Assembly: GCA_020635195.1 (NCBI GenBank)
Contig: JACKAG010000003.1
Location: 157,067 to 221,066, forward strand
Source: Deltaproteobacteria bacterium
Lineage (GTDB): Bacteria; Bdellovibrionota_B; Oligoflexia; Oligoflexales; Bog-1112
Reading direction: 5' to 3'
DNA length: 64,000 nucleotides
The stretch's first letter is position 1; each line of letters begins with the position of its first letter. The notes below the pieces were generated by a model. It saw nothing but the letters and a program-made list of their open reading frames with translations, ran no database searches and was not told the origin of the DNA. Shown one piece after another: positions 55,985-64,000 of the stretch. Made by a program: the position numbers and the translations under genes.

Positions 55985-56194
55985 ATGGCAATGAAACGGA
56001 TGCTTGCAAGCTGCCTGCTGGCACTCCTGCCACTGGCAGGCTGTACCGACAGCGGAAGTATCAGGCTAATGGGGGAAAGCTCAGCCCCTGTCAATCCCAA
56101 AGAAGAAATTGAATATAAACAGGCACTGATCCGCTGCCATAAGACAGGTGGATCGCGCGTTGTAAAAATCAACGGGATACTTCGCTGTTTCTGA
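55985..56194 (+). CDS. Small lipoprotein
   Basis: 69 residues. GGGAGG lies just before the ATG. The leader ends L-P-L-A-G-C, a clear lipobox. The mature 50 residues contain two further cysteines (C-H-K-T and L-R-C-F) that may form a disulfide. No family recognised. It ends a plus-strand run from ubiX. Confidence 0.7.
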   Translation: MAMKRMLASCLLALLPLAGCTDSGSIRLMGESSAPVNPKEEIEYKQALIRCHKTGGSRVVKINGILRCF

Positions 56195-56268
56195 GCGACT
56201 CAGAAAAGACGCAGCCGCTCACATCATACAGGATCTTCCATAAAAGACCTGACAGGAGAGATGGGAGA

Positions 56269-57351
56269 GTGTTTATGCACACGACCAGCATCATCAGACG
56301 TAGCAAAGCCCTGTGTATCTGGCTTTTAGCACTGTTGCTGTCTGCCGCTTGTATGCTCAGAAGAAGCGATCCCAAAGATCCACTGGTAGAAAATCTAAGC
56401 TCAGAAGACAATATCAACAAGATACTCCTGCAAACACAGCTAAAAGAGCAGCCTCCGGAAGACAGCTTTGCCGTCATAGGAGATGAATTTTCAGCCGGAT
56501 TTTTGTCGTCCACGTCACTTGACGGACAAGACAGGGCCGTCTTTGACGATTATTTTTCCATTAGTTCTTATTTTAAAGATCTGTCCCTCACAAAAAACCC
56601 ATTAATTCCTCAGGGTGATGACATGCAAGATGTTATCATCCCCCCATCTGCCTGGAACAGCTATACCGCTTCATCTTTTCCATCTTTGTCGACTCTTTTA
56701 AATATGAGCAGGGAAAAGAGTCAGAACCTGAGTGTTAAAGGTGCCTCTCTGCAACGCTATCAGACTAGCCTGAAACCTTTAATCAACAAGCTAAACAGCC
56801 AGCATAAGCTGGTGGTCGTTCAAGCCGGTATCCATGATTACTGCTCCGGAACAGATAACAATGCTCTCTTCAGACAAAATCTTAAAAGCTTGCTGGAAGA
56901 TATTCAGGGCAAGGTGACTAAACTTCAGCAGCTGATCCTTCTGCCTTTGCCTCCGATTTTCAGACTGGCAAACTTATCTGACAGAAAAATCCTGAATCCT
57001 GAGAAACTGACTCCTCTGGGCCAGTATATCGTCGAAGTGGCTTACGGCGGCGAGCACAAAGAGCTCCGCTGTCATGATCTTCACAAAATCCTCTGTCCCC
57101 CTCTGACTCAGCAGACCAGAGAGAAAAACTGGAAAAGGTGGAAACAGATGAACCTCAGCATGAGTGAGGCGATCCAGGAAACATCAGCTTCCCATCCGGG
57201 AGTTAAACTGATCTTTCCCGATGATATTTTCGGTGGGTTCAGTTTTAATGCCTCAGAAGTCAGCCGGGATTGTTTTCATCCGTCTGAAAGCTTCAATAAA
57301 AGCTTTGCCAGACAACTGGGAGAAAAGATCAGTCAGAGTACTCCCCGATAA
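56269..57351 (+). CDS. Lipoprotein of SGNH-hydrolase type lacking the catalytic serine
   Basis: 360 residues from GTG at 56269 (ATG at 56275 is equally possible). Signal ends S-A-A-C, a lipobox. The chain has the SGNH blocks: I-G-D-E-F-S-A-G (70-77), where family members have G-D-S; A-G-I-H-D-Y-C (186-192), where they have G-x-N-D; and D-C-F-H-P (334-338), the catalytic Asp-x-x-His. Thus the fold and the Asp/His remain, but Ser is Glu73 and the Asn of block III is His189. It is probably not an ordinary esterase; it may bind a ligand or have changed chemistry. The next gene is MscS. Confidence 0.7.
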   Translation: MFMHTTSIIRRSKALCIWLLALLLSAACMLRRSDPKDPLVENLSSEDNINKILLQTQLKEQPPEDSFAVIGDEFSAGFLSSTSLDGQDRAVFDDYFSISSYFKDLSLTKNPLIPQGDDMQDVIIPPSAWNSYTASSFPSLSTLLNMSREKSQNLSVKGASLQRYQTSLKPLINKLNSQHKLVVVQAGIHDYCSGTDNNALFRQNLKSLLEDIQGKVTKLQQLILLPLPPIFRLANLSDRKILNPEKLTPLGQYIVEVAYGGEHKELRCHDLHKILCPPLTQQTREKNWKRWKQMNLSMSEAIQETSASHPGVKLIFPDDIFGGFSFNASEVSRDCFHPSESFNKSFARQLGEKISQSTPR

Positions 57352-57521
57352 GGAACTCATCCTAATGAGTCAGAATTTCCGGGAAGAATTCAGAACTCTT
57401 TCCATCACCAGCTTTCCACAGCATATCCGGCCCAACGTAAGATTTCAAAAACTGACTGCATCCAGCTTTTAACTTGACCTTCACAACGATATCATGTTCG
57501 CTGTCTTGTCGTGTAAATAAA

Positions 57522-57549
57522 GAGGCATGCTCTGACATATCAGAGCCTC
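57522..57549 (-). terminator. Candidate minus-strand terminator
   Basis: CTCTGA (57530-57535), loop CATA, TCAGAG (57540-57545), flanked by GAGG (57522-57525) and CCTC (57546-57549). On the minus strand it is followed by TTTATTTAC. The orientation is opposite to both neighbouring genes; a minus-strand open frame with a C-T-K-C-H motif ends exactly at it (57548). It may mark a gene relic. Confidence 0.4.
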
Positions 57550-57644
57550 ACAGATTAGCAATCAGATGACATTTCGTACAATCTTTCTCGTCAGCACAGA
57601 ATATGTCAGGCTGATGATATTTCGACCATGAGTGATATACACAG

Positions 57645-58946
57645 ATGAATACTCTTTTATTACCCAATCTGACCGCCCTCCAGGAGCTTTTATACAAATC
57701 TGTCCAGCATCTGCTGATCCCGGAAGATATATTTCCACAGTTTCTGTCTGTGCTTATGATCCTTCTGGTGGCTATGTTCCTGAGCAAACGAAGTATCCAT
57801 GGCCAACAACTGACACGATTCATCACTCAAAGATGCGCCCGCAATCTTAAACACCCTGACCTGATTCGGAAGATATTTCTGCCCTTCTTCACTATGACAG
57901 GAGCCCTCTTTATGGCCCTGTTATTTCAGAAAATGAACCTACAGTTTTTTTATCTGAAAGTCTGTTCCATCGCGGCAGCTCTTATCCTGACTCTCAGAGC
58001 CCTGAAAGCCTTCCTTGATCAGGACATCCTTTACAGAATCCTGAGAACTCTTTTAATCGTAGCGGCTGTTTTACATATCTCGGGAATTCTGGATGATCTC
58101 ATTCTGGTCGTTGATAATATAGGGTTTCAATGGAGAGGGAGAAAAATTTCTCTTTTCTTTCTTTTTAAGGTGATCTGTCTTCTGACCTTTTTATTTTCGC
58201 TCATCCCCATGGGATGCCGCTTTGTTGAACACAGCCTGAACAGAACCAGAAAAATAAACCCATCCGTCAAAGTCATTCTTGGAAAGCTTTCAAAAGTTGC
58301 CATTTATACTCTGGCTTTTTTTATCAGCCTCGATGTTATCGGGATTGATCTGACAGCACTGACTGTTTTCAGCGGCGCTGTTGGTATCGGTATAGGCTTT
58401 GGACTTCAGAAAATCTTTTCAAATTTTATCAGTGGAATTATCTTACTTTCAGACCGTTCGATCAAACCTGGTGATGTCATCGGGATTGATAACACCTACG
58501 GCTGGGTCAACGCCCTCGGAGCCCGTTACGTTTCCATTATTACCAGAGACGGAAAAGAGCACCTGATCCCGAATGAATCCCTCATTACCAGTAAAGTGGA
58601 AAACTGGTCATTTTCTGACTCAAATGTCCGTGTTCGTATCCCCGTGCGGATAGACTATCAGACAGATATCCACAGAGCCATTGAGCTCATTGTCAACGTC
58701 GCCAAAGACACCCCCCGGGTTCTGAAACATCCGGAAGCCAGATGCCTGGTCAGAAATCTTGGTGAATATGCCATCGAGCTTGAACTCCGGATCTGGATCA
58801 GCGATCCGGCAAGTGGTATGGGAGGTGTCCAGAGCGAAATACTGATGGGAATCCTGACTGCTTTCAGGCAGCATGGAATCCGGATTCCTTACCCGGTCTA
58901 CAAAATCAGGCAGGACGCACAACATGATATGGACCAAGCCCCCTGA
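57645..58946 (+). CDS. Mechanosensitive channel (MscS family)
   Basis: 433 residues. Three to four N-terminal hydrophobic helices, then the pore helix with G-A-V-G-I-G-I-G-F-G-L-Q, followed by the cytoplasmic MscS beta domain (S-D-R-S-I-K-P-G-D-V-I-G-I; P-N-E-S-L-I-T). The extra N-terminal region makes it longer than E. coli MscS (286). It should release solutes upon hypo-osmotic shock from the inner membrane. The ATG start lacks a strong ribosome site. Confidence 0.9.
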   Translation: MNTLLLPNLTALQELLYKSVQHLLIPEDIFPQFLSVLMILLVAMFLSKRSIHGQQLTRFITQRCARNLKHPDLIRKIFLPFFTMTGALFMALLFQKMNLQFFYLKVCSIAAALILTLRALKAFLDQDILYRILRTLLIVAAVLHISGILDDLILVVDNIGFQWRGRKISLFFLFKVICLLTFLFSLIPMGCRFVEHSLNRTRKINPSVKVILGKLSKVAIYTLAFFISLDVIGIDLTALTVFSGAVGIGIGFGLQKIFSNFISGIILLSDRSIKPGDVIGIDNTYGWVNALGARYVSIITRDGKEHLIPNESLITSKVENWSFSDSNVRVRIPVRIDYQTDIHRAIELIVNVAKDTPRVLKHPEARCLVRNLGEYAIELELRIWISDPASGMGGVQSEILMGILTAFRQHGIRIPYPVYKIRQDAQHDMDQAP

Positions 58947-58995
58947 TGTCTGCCCCACGCCCAGTGCATCTAAGGCCTGGCTTAGCTGTCCGAAA

Positions 58996-59019
58996 CATGT
59001 AAAATGAAGAAATTACATG
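58996..59019. repeat. Inverted repeat CATGTAA/TTACATG upstream of the transposase
   Basis: CATGTAA (58996-59002) and TTACATG (59013-59019) lie in the 93 bases between MscS and the transposase start. It could be part of the insertion sequence promoter or its terminal region. The IS ends could not be fixed. Confidence 0.35.
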
Positions 59020-59039
59020 ATTCGCAAAGGATTTAGACG

Positions 59040-60503
59040 TTGTTTCAGGAAGACATTGCATCTCAGCCTCAGTTATTTTCCTTTTCTTATGCAGAACTCG
59101 TCCCCCAGGACTCAGATGTCTGGTTGTACATAGATCTCTTTTCTCAGATAGACCTGAGTGAGTTTTCAGATCTCTATTCAAAACAAGGACAGGAAGCCAA
59201 AGACCCTGAGCTGATGCTAAGGACAATATTTTATGGGCTGACTCATGGAGCTGTATCTGGCAGGAAACTGTCAGATTTCTGCCGTTATGATAATCGATTT
59301 ATCCTTTTATCAGGAGCCAGAAGGCCAGATCCTCGTACATTTCAACGATTTCTGGTCCGGCACGACTCACAGTTGAAAGATTTGTTTGCGAATGTCGTAC
59401 GACTTGCCCAAAGTATGGGACTGGTGAGTCTTGGGAAAATTGCCATAGATGGCAGCAAGTTCAGGGCCCCGACCTCAAAACATAAAGCCATGTCCTATGG
59501 TCATATGAAGAAAGCCGTAGAACAGATTCAGTCTGAACTGGAAAAACTGAAAAAGTCCCTGGCAGAGGAAAACAGAAAACAGGCAAATGAATTTTCCGCT
59601 ACATTGCCTGAGGAAATTCAGAGGCGGGAACGGCGTCTTGAAAAAATTAAAGCTGCAAAAGCTGCTCTGGAGGCTGAAAAAGGGGAAGCTATCCGGGATA
59701 AGGATCAGAAATCTTTCAATGATCATGAAGCTCTTCCTATGGGTGGAAAAAACAAGGAATTTGGCTACGTATATAACTGCCAGGCTGCTGTTGATGAAAA
59801 ACATCAGATTATCGTAGCGGCAGAAATCCATGACAGCCAGAATGATGCAGCTGCGATCGGAAAGATGCTGGATGCCACAAAAGAGACCTGTGGAAAAAAT
59901 CCGGAACAGGCTCTTGCAGACTCAGGATACGGCTCCTATGAGGATATCAGAGCAGTAGAATCCAGATCTGTTGACCCCGTTATAGCTCTGGCAAAAGGCG
60001 AACACTCCGGAAAAGAAACGTATGCAGATGAGATAAAGGCTGGTAACGAAGAGAATGAATTTCATTGTCCGGCAGGCAAAGTTCTTCCCATTAAAACAAT
60101 GCATAAAGACGGGATGATCAGCTTTCATCTTCCGGATGGATTTTGTGACCACTGTCCCTTTTTATCCAGCTGCAAGGTGAACAGCAGAGCAAAATCCGGG
60201 ATAAAAAATCCCCTGAAAATACATAATAAAGAAAAACATGAGAAGATAAGAACCCACCGTCAAAAAATGAGAACGACAGAAATCATAGAGGTGTATAAAC
60301 GCCGAAAAGCCATAGTTGAGCCTGTTTTTGGTAATATCAAAAACAAAGGGATGAAGATTCTTGTCAAAGGAAAACAAAAAGTATCTCTATGGTGGAAGCT
60401 GGCAGCGACATCGCACAATATCGAAAAAATGATCAAACATCTTAAGATTGATCCCAGGATGAGTGCGTCTTCTTCCTTAGCCACAACGGTGACCTCGGGG
60501 TAG
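59040..60503 (+). mobile_element. IS1182-family insertion sequence (transposase part)
   Basis: The element is defined by its transposase; the outer limits were not found because no good terminal inverted repeat could be matched between 58947-59039 and 60504-60600. The flanks show a direct rather than inverted similarity (GGCTTAGCTGTCCGAAACAT at about 58978 and GGGGTAGCGGTCGGAACAT at about 60497), which may be chance. A 350-base stretch without genes follows. Confidence 0.6.
59040..60503 (+). CDS. IS1182-family transposase
   Basis: 487 residues, TTG start after AAAGG. The N-terminal domain has the family form (L-R-T-I-F-Y-G-L-T-H-G, R-P-D-P-R-T-F-Q-R-F). The DDE catalytic residues are visible: Asp in I-A-I-D-G-S-K, Asp in L-A-D-S-G-Y-G-S, Glu in A-I-V-E-P-V-F-G-N-I-K, and a zinc-ribbon-like C-x2-C-x5-C segment (F-C-D-H-C-P-F-L-S-S-C). 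The middle contains a Lys/Glu-rich coiled region. The protein appears intact, so the element may be active. Confidence 0.9.
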   Translation: MFQEDIASQPQLFSFSYAELVPQDSDVWLYIDLFSQIDLSEFSDLYSKQGQEAKDPELMLRTIFYGLTHGAVSGRKLSDFCRYDNRFILLSGARRPDPRTFQRFLVRHDSQLKDLFANVVRLAQSMGLVSLGKIAIDGSKFRAPTSKHKAMSYGHMKKAVEQIQSELEKLKKSLAEENRKQANEFSATLPEEIQRRERRLEKIKAAKAALEAEKGEAIRDKDQKSFNDHEALPMGGKNKEFGYVYNCQAAVDEKHQIIVAAEIHDSQNDAAAIGKMLDATKETCGKNPEQALADSGYGSYEDIRAVESRSVDPVIALAKGEHSGKETYADEIKAGNEENEFHCPAGKVLPIKTMHKDGMISFHLPDGFCDHCPFLSSCKVNSRAKSGIKNPLKIHNKEKHEKIRTHRQKMRTTEIIEVYKRRKAIVEPVFGNIKNKGMKILVKGKQKVSLWWKLAATSHNIEKMIKHLKIDPRMSASSSLATTVTSG

Positions 60504-60855
60504 CGGTCGGAACATAATTATTGCATTATCAATGCGTTATATTGCGCATCGATCGCAAAATCTGTTTGATAGCATCATTGGATACTCAGGTGAACGAATC
60601 TCTCTTTGCGTGAATATTTCATCAGGATTTAATGTGTGTTTTTACAATTTAGCGAATGCGCCGCGCCCTCCTAGCTTCTGAAACCTGCTCATTTGTAGCT
60701 CCTCGTGAATTGCGGGAACAACTCACCAGTGAGTTACATCTGAGTGGCCTCTACGCAAAGCTACAATACCCCCGGCCAAAGACCGCGGTTAAGTCAAGTT
60801 TCAATTTATGATTTAGATGCGCTGGCCGTGATATCTGCCCCGAGCTGACGCTATT
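60504..60855. other. Intergenic region after the transposase
   Basis: About 350 bases without an ORF. A palindrome AACTCAC-CA-GTGAGTT lies at 60720-60735. The region may be part of, or debris from, a mobile element. It separates the transposase from the chemotaxis operon, which is on the other strand. Confidence 0.4.
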
Positions 60856-63057
60856 TCATGCTGGTTTTTTATGGTACTGAGCACTGATACCTGAGATGAG
60901 AGTCTGAATATCCCAGTCTGATCCTGTAAAGCAGGCGCCTCCCGACTCTACCGCAGCTCTTGGCATCCCGTACACAATGGAGCTCTCATCCTGAGCCACC
61001 GTAATATGACCTTTGTTTCTCATTTCCTTCATGGCAGAAGCCCCATCAGAGCCCATTCCGGTCAGTAAAATTGCCAGACACTTATCGCTTAACTGAGCCG
61101 CTGACCTGAAAAGCTGATTGACAGAAGGGCAGTGACCGCTACCATCCGGCTCCGATACAGGAAATGCAATGATTTCAGGCCCCCTTTGTCTGATACAGAC
61201 ATGCTTTCCCGGATCTGATACATAGAGGCATTCATTTTCCAGTTTCATCTCCCGGTCCACGATCCTGTATCGCAGCCCTATATCTGCCGCAAGGCTGACA
61301 AAAAACTTCTCCTGAAACTTCTCAGGAATATGCTGAACAATCACAAGAGGAGGAACATTGGCCGGAACTTTTTCAAGAATACGCTTGAGTGTTTGTGGTC
61401 CACCTGTGCTTGCTCCTATAACAATGCATGGAAAATCTGTTTTCTGAAATGAACGCGGACTGATTCTTTCAGGCTTTGATTTCAGAAGATCTGCAATCGC
61501 ATTGAGAAATGTGACTTCATCCACGGGTTTATCCAGAACTTTAATATCAGTTCTGCTTCTGATGTCCTTTCTGTTTTTAATCAGACCAGAAAGAATCATA
61601 ACAGGAACAGCCGGGTCCAGAAGTCTGGCTTTCCGGATCAACTCCAGGCCGTCCATATCAGGCATCCGGTAATCTGTAAGAAGCCCATCCACCTGATGTT
61701 CTTTCAGATATGCAAGAGCCTTTAACGAATCAGAAAAAGAATGCACCTCATAATTTTGACTATTCAGAATATTTTTGAACAAACTAACCAGATCATCATC
61801 ATCGTCAACAATCACGATGCTCTGTTTTTTTACAGAACTATTTTGTCTAAGATTACTTTTTCCAAGAAAAGTCCTGACAAAAAGCTGATACTGCGAACTG
61901 TCACTGCCCAGAATATCTTTTGGAAAAAATTCCGTCACTCCGGATCGGAAAAGATCCAGAAACAGGCTCCTTTCTTCCTCGCTTATACTCGACAAAACGG
62001 CGACTGGTAATCTGAGGCCATGTTTTCGTTTCTCAGAAAGCCAGGTTAAACCATTTCCATCCGGAAGATTCACATCAAGAGAAATCACAGAAAAGGATTG
62101 CTGATCAAGTTGATCATCTGCTTTTTTAAGAGTATCAACGATCGTATACTTATGATCTTCAGACCCGAGAAGTGCAGCAATATGGCTCTGAATTGTTTTT
62201 GAATCTTCGATAACCAGAATTCTTTTTTCAAAAACATCCGATGATTTGGATAAAATTTTCTGACCCTCATTTTTACGGAAAACTGCTGGTTTCAACTGTT
62301 CTATTCCATGAAAAGATTTTGTGAGTGACTCAGAAATCCCAAGAATAAGCATACCATCAGTGGCCAAAGAAAAAGAAAGTTTTTGGATAATTTCATTTAC
62401 CTGATCTTCTTCAAAGTAAATCAACATATTCCTGCATAAAATAAAATCATACTTGTCTTTTTCATAGTTCATTTTTTCAGCATTTTTAACTTCAAAAGTA
62501 CATCGATCCCGGATTTCTTTAGACAGAGTAAACAGGCCCTGTGTACGACCACTTCCGATCAGAATATATTTTATATATTCATGAGGGATCGAGCTTAATT
62601 CACTTTCAGGGTAAATTCCACGCTGTCCTGTATCAACTGAAATCGGATCAATGTCAATGCCCAGGATCGTATAATCGATATTTCTTTTCTCCATCATAAG
62701 AGCAGCCGAAAATACTTCCTGCCCCGTCGAACAACCGACAGAAATTCCTCGCAATACTTTTTTATTCCGGGCAACATTATCAAGCCATGAACCGAACAGA
62801 TCAAGATTGACTTTTTCACGAAACCAGTATGTCGTATGAACGGTGAGATTTGAAATCAGAAATCTGTTTTCTTCACTGTTTTGTTTTGTATACTGAAGAT
62901 ATTCTTCCAGAGACTGACTCTTTACGATCCGTATTCTCTTTTTTATATTACTCAGAATGAGGCGAGATTGCTGTTTTGCAAGTCGTTTTGTCCCGACAAG
63001 AGAAGAGACAAGAGAAAAGATCTTTTCTGTTTCGGCTTTCGTAAAATCCCGGTTCAT
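60856..63057 (-). CDS. CheR-REC-REC-CheB chemotaxis fusion protein
   Basis: 733 residues. 1-265: CheR methyltransferase, with F-R (79-80), S-V-G-C-S-T-G-Q-E (106-114) for S-adenosylmethionine, and C-R-N-M-L-I-Y-F (208-215). About 278-400: receiver 1, with acceptor Asp328 (S-L-D-V-N-L-P-D-G) and Lys380. About 412-525: receiver 2, with Asp462 (T-D-Y-R-M-P-D-M-D-G) and Lys510. 540-733: CheB methylesterase, with catalytic Ser550 (G-A-S-T-G-G), His576 and Asp671 (L-T-G-M-G-S-D-G). Thus opposing receptor-methylation and demethylation enzymes are in one chain with two receivers. It is the last gene of the cheA-cheW-this operon; its ATG overlaps the cheW stop as ATGA. All catalytic residues look intact. 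Confidence 0.9.
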   Translation of the reverse strand: MNRDFTKAETEKIFSLVSSLVGTKRLAKQQSRLILSNIKKRIRIVKSQSLEEYLQYTKQNSEENRFLISNLTVHTTYWFREKVNLDLFGSWLDNVARNKKVLRGISVGCSTGQEVFSAALMMEKRNIDYTILGIDIDPISVDTGQRGIYPESELSSIPHEYIKYILIGSGRTQGLFTLSKEIRDRCTFEVKNAEKMNYEKDKYDFILCRNMLIYFEEDQVNEIIQKLSFSLATDGMLILGISESLTKSFHGIEQLKPAVFRKNEGQKILSKSSDVFEKRILVIEDSKTIQSHIAALLGSEDHKYTIVDTLKKADDQLDQQSFSVISLDVNLPDGNGLTWLSEKRKHGLRLPVAVLSSISEEERSLFLDLFRSGVTEFFPKDILGSDSSQYQLFVRTFLGKSNLRQNSSVKKQSIVIVDDDDDLVSLFKNILNSQNYEVHSFSDSLKALAYLKEHQVDGLLTDYRMPDMDGLELIRKARLLDPAVPVMILSGLIKNRKDIRSRTDIKVLDKPVDEVTFLNAIADLLKSKPERISPRSFQKTDFPCIVIGASTGGPQTLKRILEKVPANVPPLVIVQHIPEKFQEKFFVSLAADIGLRYRIVDREMKLENECLYVSDPGKHVCIRQRGPEIIAFPVSEPDGSGHCPSVNQLFRSAAQLSDKCLAILLTGMGSDGASAMKEMRNKGHITVAQDESSIVYGMPRAAVESGGACFTGSDWDIQTLISGISAQYHKKPA

Positions 63058-63611
63058 GCAATATCTCTTGCTTTTCTGAAATGGGTAATTTCATCTTCAT
63101 CAAGGATCAGCTGAAGATCAATAATAATTGCAATTTCATCGTCTTTTCTGATAAATCCTTTCAGGTATTTTTGAGGCACTTTTGATTTAACAGAAGCTTT
63201 ATCACTGATATCATCAGGGTTACACTGAAAGACCTGATACATTTCATCTACAACAATCCCAAGAGGCCCATTTTCTGTATCAAAAAGGACGACCGGATCA
63301 TAGTTTTTTTCAGAGGATCTGCCTTTGATACCAAATTTTTCTCCCAGATCAATAATACCTGCAATTTCTCCTCTCAGATTGAACAAACCTTTAAAATAAG
63401 GCTCGCACTTCGGAATCATTTTTAACTTTGGTTTTTCTATAACCTCCCGAACAGAAAGCAGGGGAACGGCAAATAAGTCATCTGATATTCTGAAAGTCAG
63501 AAACTCCGACAGCTCTTCCACATTCTCTTCTGTCTCTTCAGGAACTGAAGATGGTACTTCGATACTCTGATCTTTTTTGTCTTCATCTTCAAATAAATGT
63601 AAACCACTCAT
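63054..63611 (-). CDS. cheW: CheW coupling protein
   Basis: 185 residues. CheW fold with F-A-V-P-L-L-S-V-R-E-V-I, G-L-F-N-L-R-G-E-I and the second half G-I-V-V-D-E-M-Y. About 35 N-terminal residues are acidic and not conserved. CheW links receptors to CheA. The stop overlaps the CheR-REC-REC-CheB start; the cheA 3' end lies just upstream (16-base gap). Confidence 0.93.
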   Translation of the reverse strand: MSGLHLFEDEDKKDQSIEVPSSVPEETEENVEELSEFLTFRISDDLFAVPLLSVREVIEKPKLKMIPKCEPYFKGLFNLRGEIAGIIDLGEKFGIKGRSSEKNYDPVVLFDTENGPLGIVVDEMYQVFQCNPDDISDKASVKSKVPQKYLKGFIRKDDEIAIIIDLQLILDEDEITHFRKARDIA

Positions 63612-63627
63612 GATATGTCCTCATTAA

Positions 63628-64000
63628 CTAAGCAGCCAGATTGCTGAAATATTCTTTCGCAATCTCTTTAAGAGATAAAATCAAACCAGGCTCTCCGTCA
63701 GATAAAATGGTAAAACCAGACACTGCTTTCATCTCCGAAAGAGAACCTTTAATCTGCCGTGAGACACCTCCTGTTGCCAGGCAATCTGATCAATCTCTAC
63801 GGCAATCGCTCTGCCTCCTTCATAGATCAGAAATGCCTGCTTTCCCTCTTTGTGACCGGCTCCTCCGGAAGACATATAACTGCCAAGATTCAGGACAGGA
63901 ATAATACTGTCTCTGTACTGAACCACTCTCTCTTTTCCATTAATTTTTGATTCTTTAAATGATTTAAGATCGATCACCTCTGCAACATCCATACGGGGTA
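63628..64000 (-). pseudogene. cheA: cheA 3' end, with an apparent -1 frameshift
   Basis: Only the C-terminal CheW-like regulatory domain lies in the window; the rest is beyond 64000. The frame reading Q-Y-R-D-S-I-I-P-V-L-N-L-G and A-V-E-I-D-Q-I-A-W-Q-Q-E-V stops early at 63729. Just after that E-V (near 63763) the -1 frame continues as V-S-R-Q-I-K-G-S-L-S-E-M-K-A-V-S-G-F-T-I-L-S-D-G and ends at 63628. That is the expected CheA ending (G-V-S-G-A-T-I-L-G-D-G in E. coli-type CheA). So one base is missing near 63757-63772, or ribosomes shift. In the raw reading CheA lacks its last roughly 40 residues. Confidence 0.7.

Noticed and set aside
57548..57826. Full minus-strand 92-residue gene with CTKCH
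   Set aside because: Most of it overlaps the well-supported N-terminus of MscS; only the last part could be a relic.
59040..60503. Terminal inverted repeats of the insertion sequence
   Set aside because: Sequences on the two sides could not be matched as inverted copies, so exact ends are not given.
1..64000. tRNA, rRNA or CRISPR features
   Set aside because: No cloverleaf T-loop motif with surrounding stems, no rRNA core sequence, and no regularly spaced direct repeats were seen on either strand.

Overview
The window is a moderate-G+C bacterial chromosome segment with about 50 supportable protein genes on both strands. No rRNA, tRNA or CRISPR array was seen. The gene set suggests a Gram-negative bacterium of the Bdellovibrionota/Oligoflexia type. 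The evidence is a TIGR02147-family regulator, a HAD-IG 5'-nucleotidase, many small lipoproteins and secreted proteins of unknown family, outer-membrane barrel proteins, a PEGA/TPR protein, and a chemotaxis operon with a multi-domain CheR-REC-REC-CheB protein. A Tlc-type ATP/ADP translocase (47980-49437) and a lipoprotein with the R / STS / ExE signature of ADP-ribosyltransferase toxins (239-1267) hint at life inside or attached to other cells. The taxonomic and lifestyle statements are inferences.

Layout. 1-1691: an A+T-rich island with the ADP-ribosyltransferase-like lipoprotein and non-coding DNA. 1692-6286 (minus): a lipoprotein followed by the beta, biotin-carboxylase and biotin-carrier parts of a propionyl-CoA-type carboxylase. 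6594-12083 (plus): a four-gene secreted cluster (DUF1592/1588/1585-type cytochrome-like protein, lipoprotein, DUF1501 protein, di-heme c-type lipoprotein). 12223-20412: a CaCA cation exchanger, a propeller-like secreted protein, two DAACS symporters, PutP and a K+ channel. 20559-24184: HU, a TIGR02147 regulator, and the kbl-tdh threonine degradation pair. 24201-33191 (minus): a 1335-residue secreted protein of unknown function, a SNF2 helicase and two orphan proteins. 33757-44511 (plus): a short asparaginase-like protein, BrnQ, an aminotransferase, a putative barrel protein, a PilZ-like protein, the HAD-IG nucleotidase, the PEGA protein and a Ski2-like helicase. 44512-45068: a non-coding stretch with promoter-like and hairpin elements. 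45069-49994: an outer-membrane barrel plus lipoprotein pair, a double DUF333 protein, the ATP/ADP translocase and a small ORF. 50004-51690: a YadG/YadH-like ABC exporter. 51977-58946: a secreted EEP-fold hydrolase, UbiX, proline dehydrogenase, YihY, two lipoproteins (one a degenerate SGNH hydrolase) and MscS. 59040-60503: an IS1182-type transposase. 60856-64000 (minus): CheR-REC-REC-CheB, CheW and the 3' end of cheA, which carries an apparent -1 frameshift.

Functionally, the window is rich in amino-acid uptake and breakdown: PutP with proline dehydrogenase, Kbl-Tdh for threonine, BrnQ, two DAACS carriers, an aminotransferase, an asparaginase-like protein, and a carboxylase for the propionyl-CoA that arises from Ile, Val, Met and Thr. 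With the nucleotide translocase, nucleotidase and secreted hydrolase, this fits an organism living on protein- and nucleotide-rich material such as prey or host cytoplasm (inference). The most interesting items are the ADP-ribosyltransferase-like lipoprotein, the nucleotide translocase, the CheR-REC-REC-CheB fusion, the 1335-residue orphan, the SGNH protein lacking its nucleophile, and the cheA frameshift.
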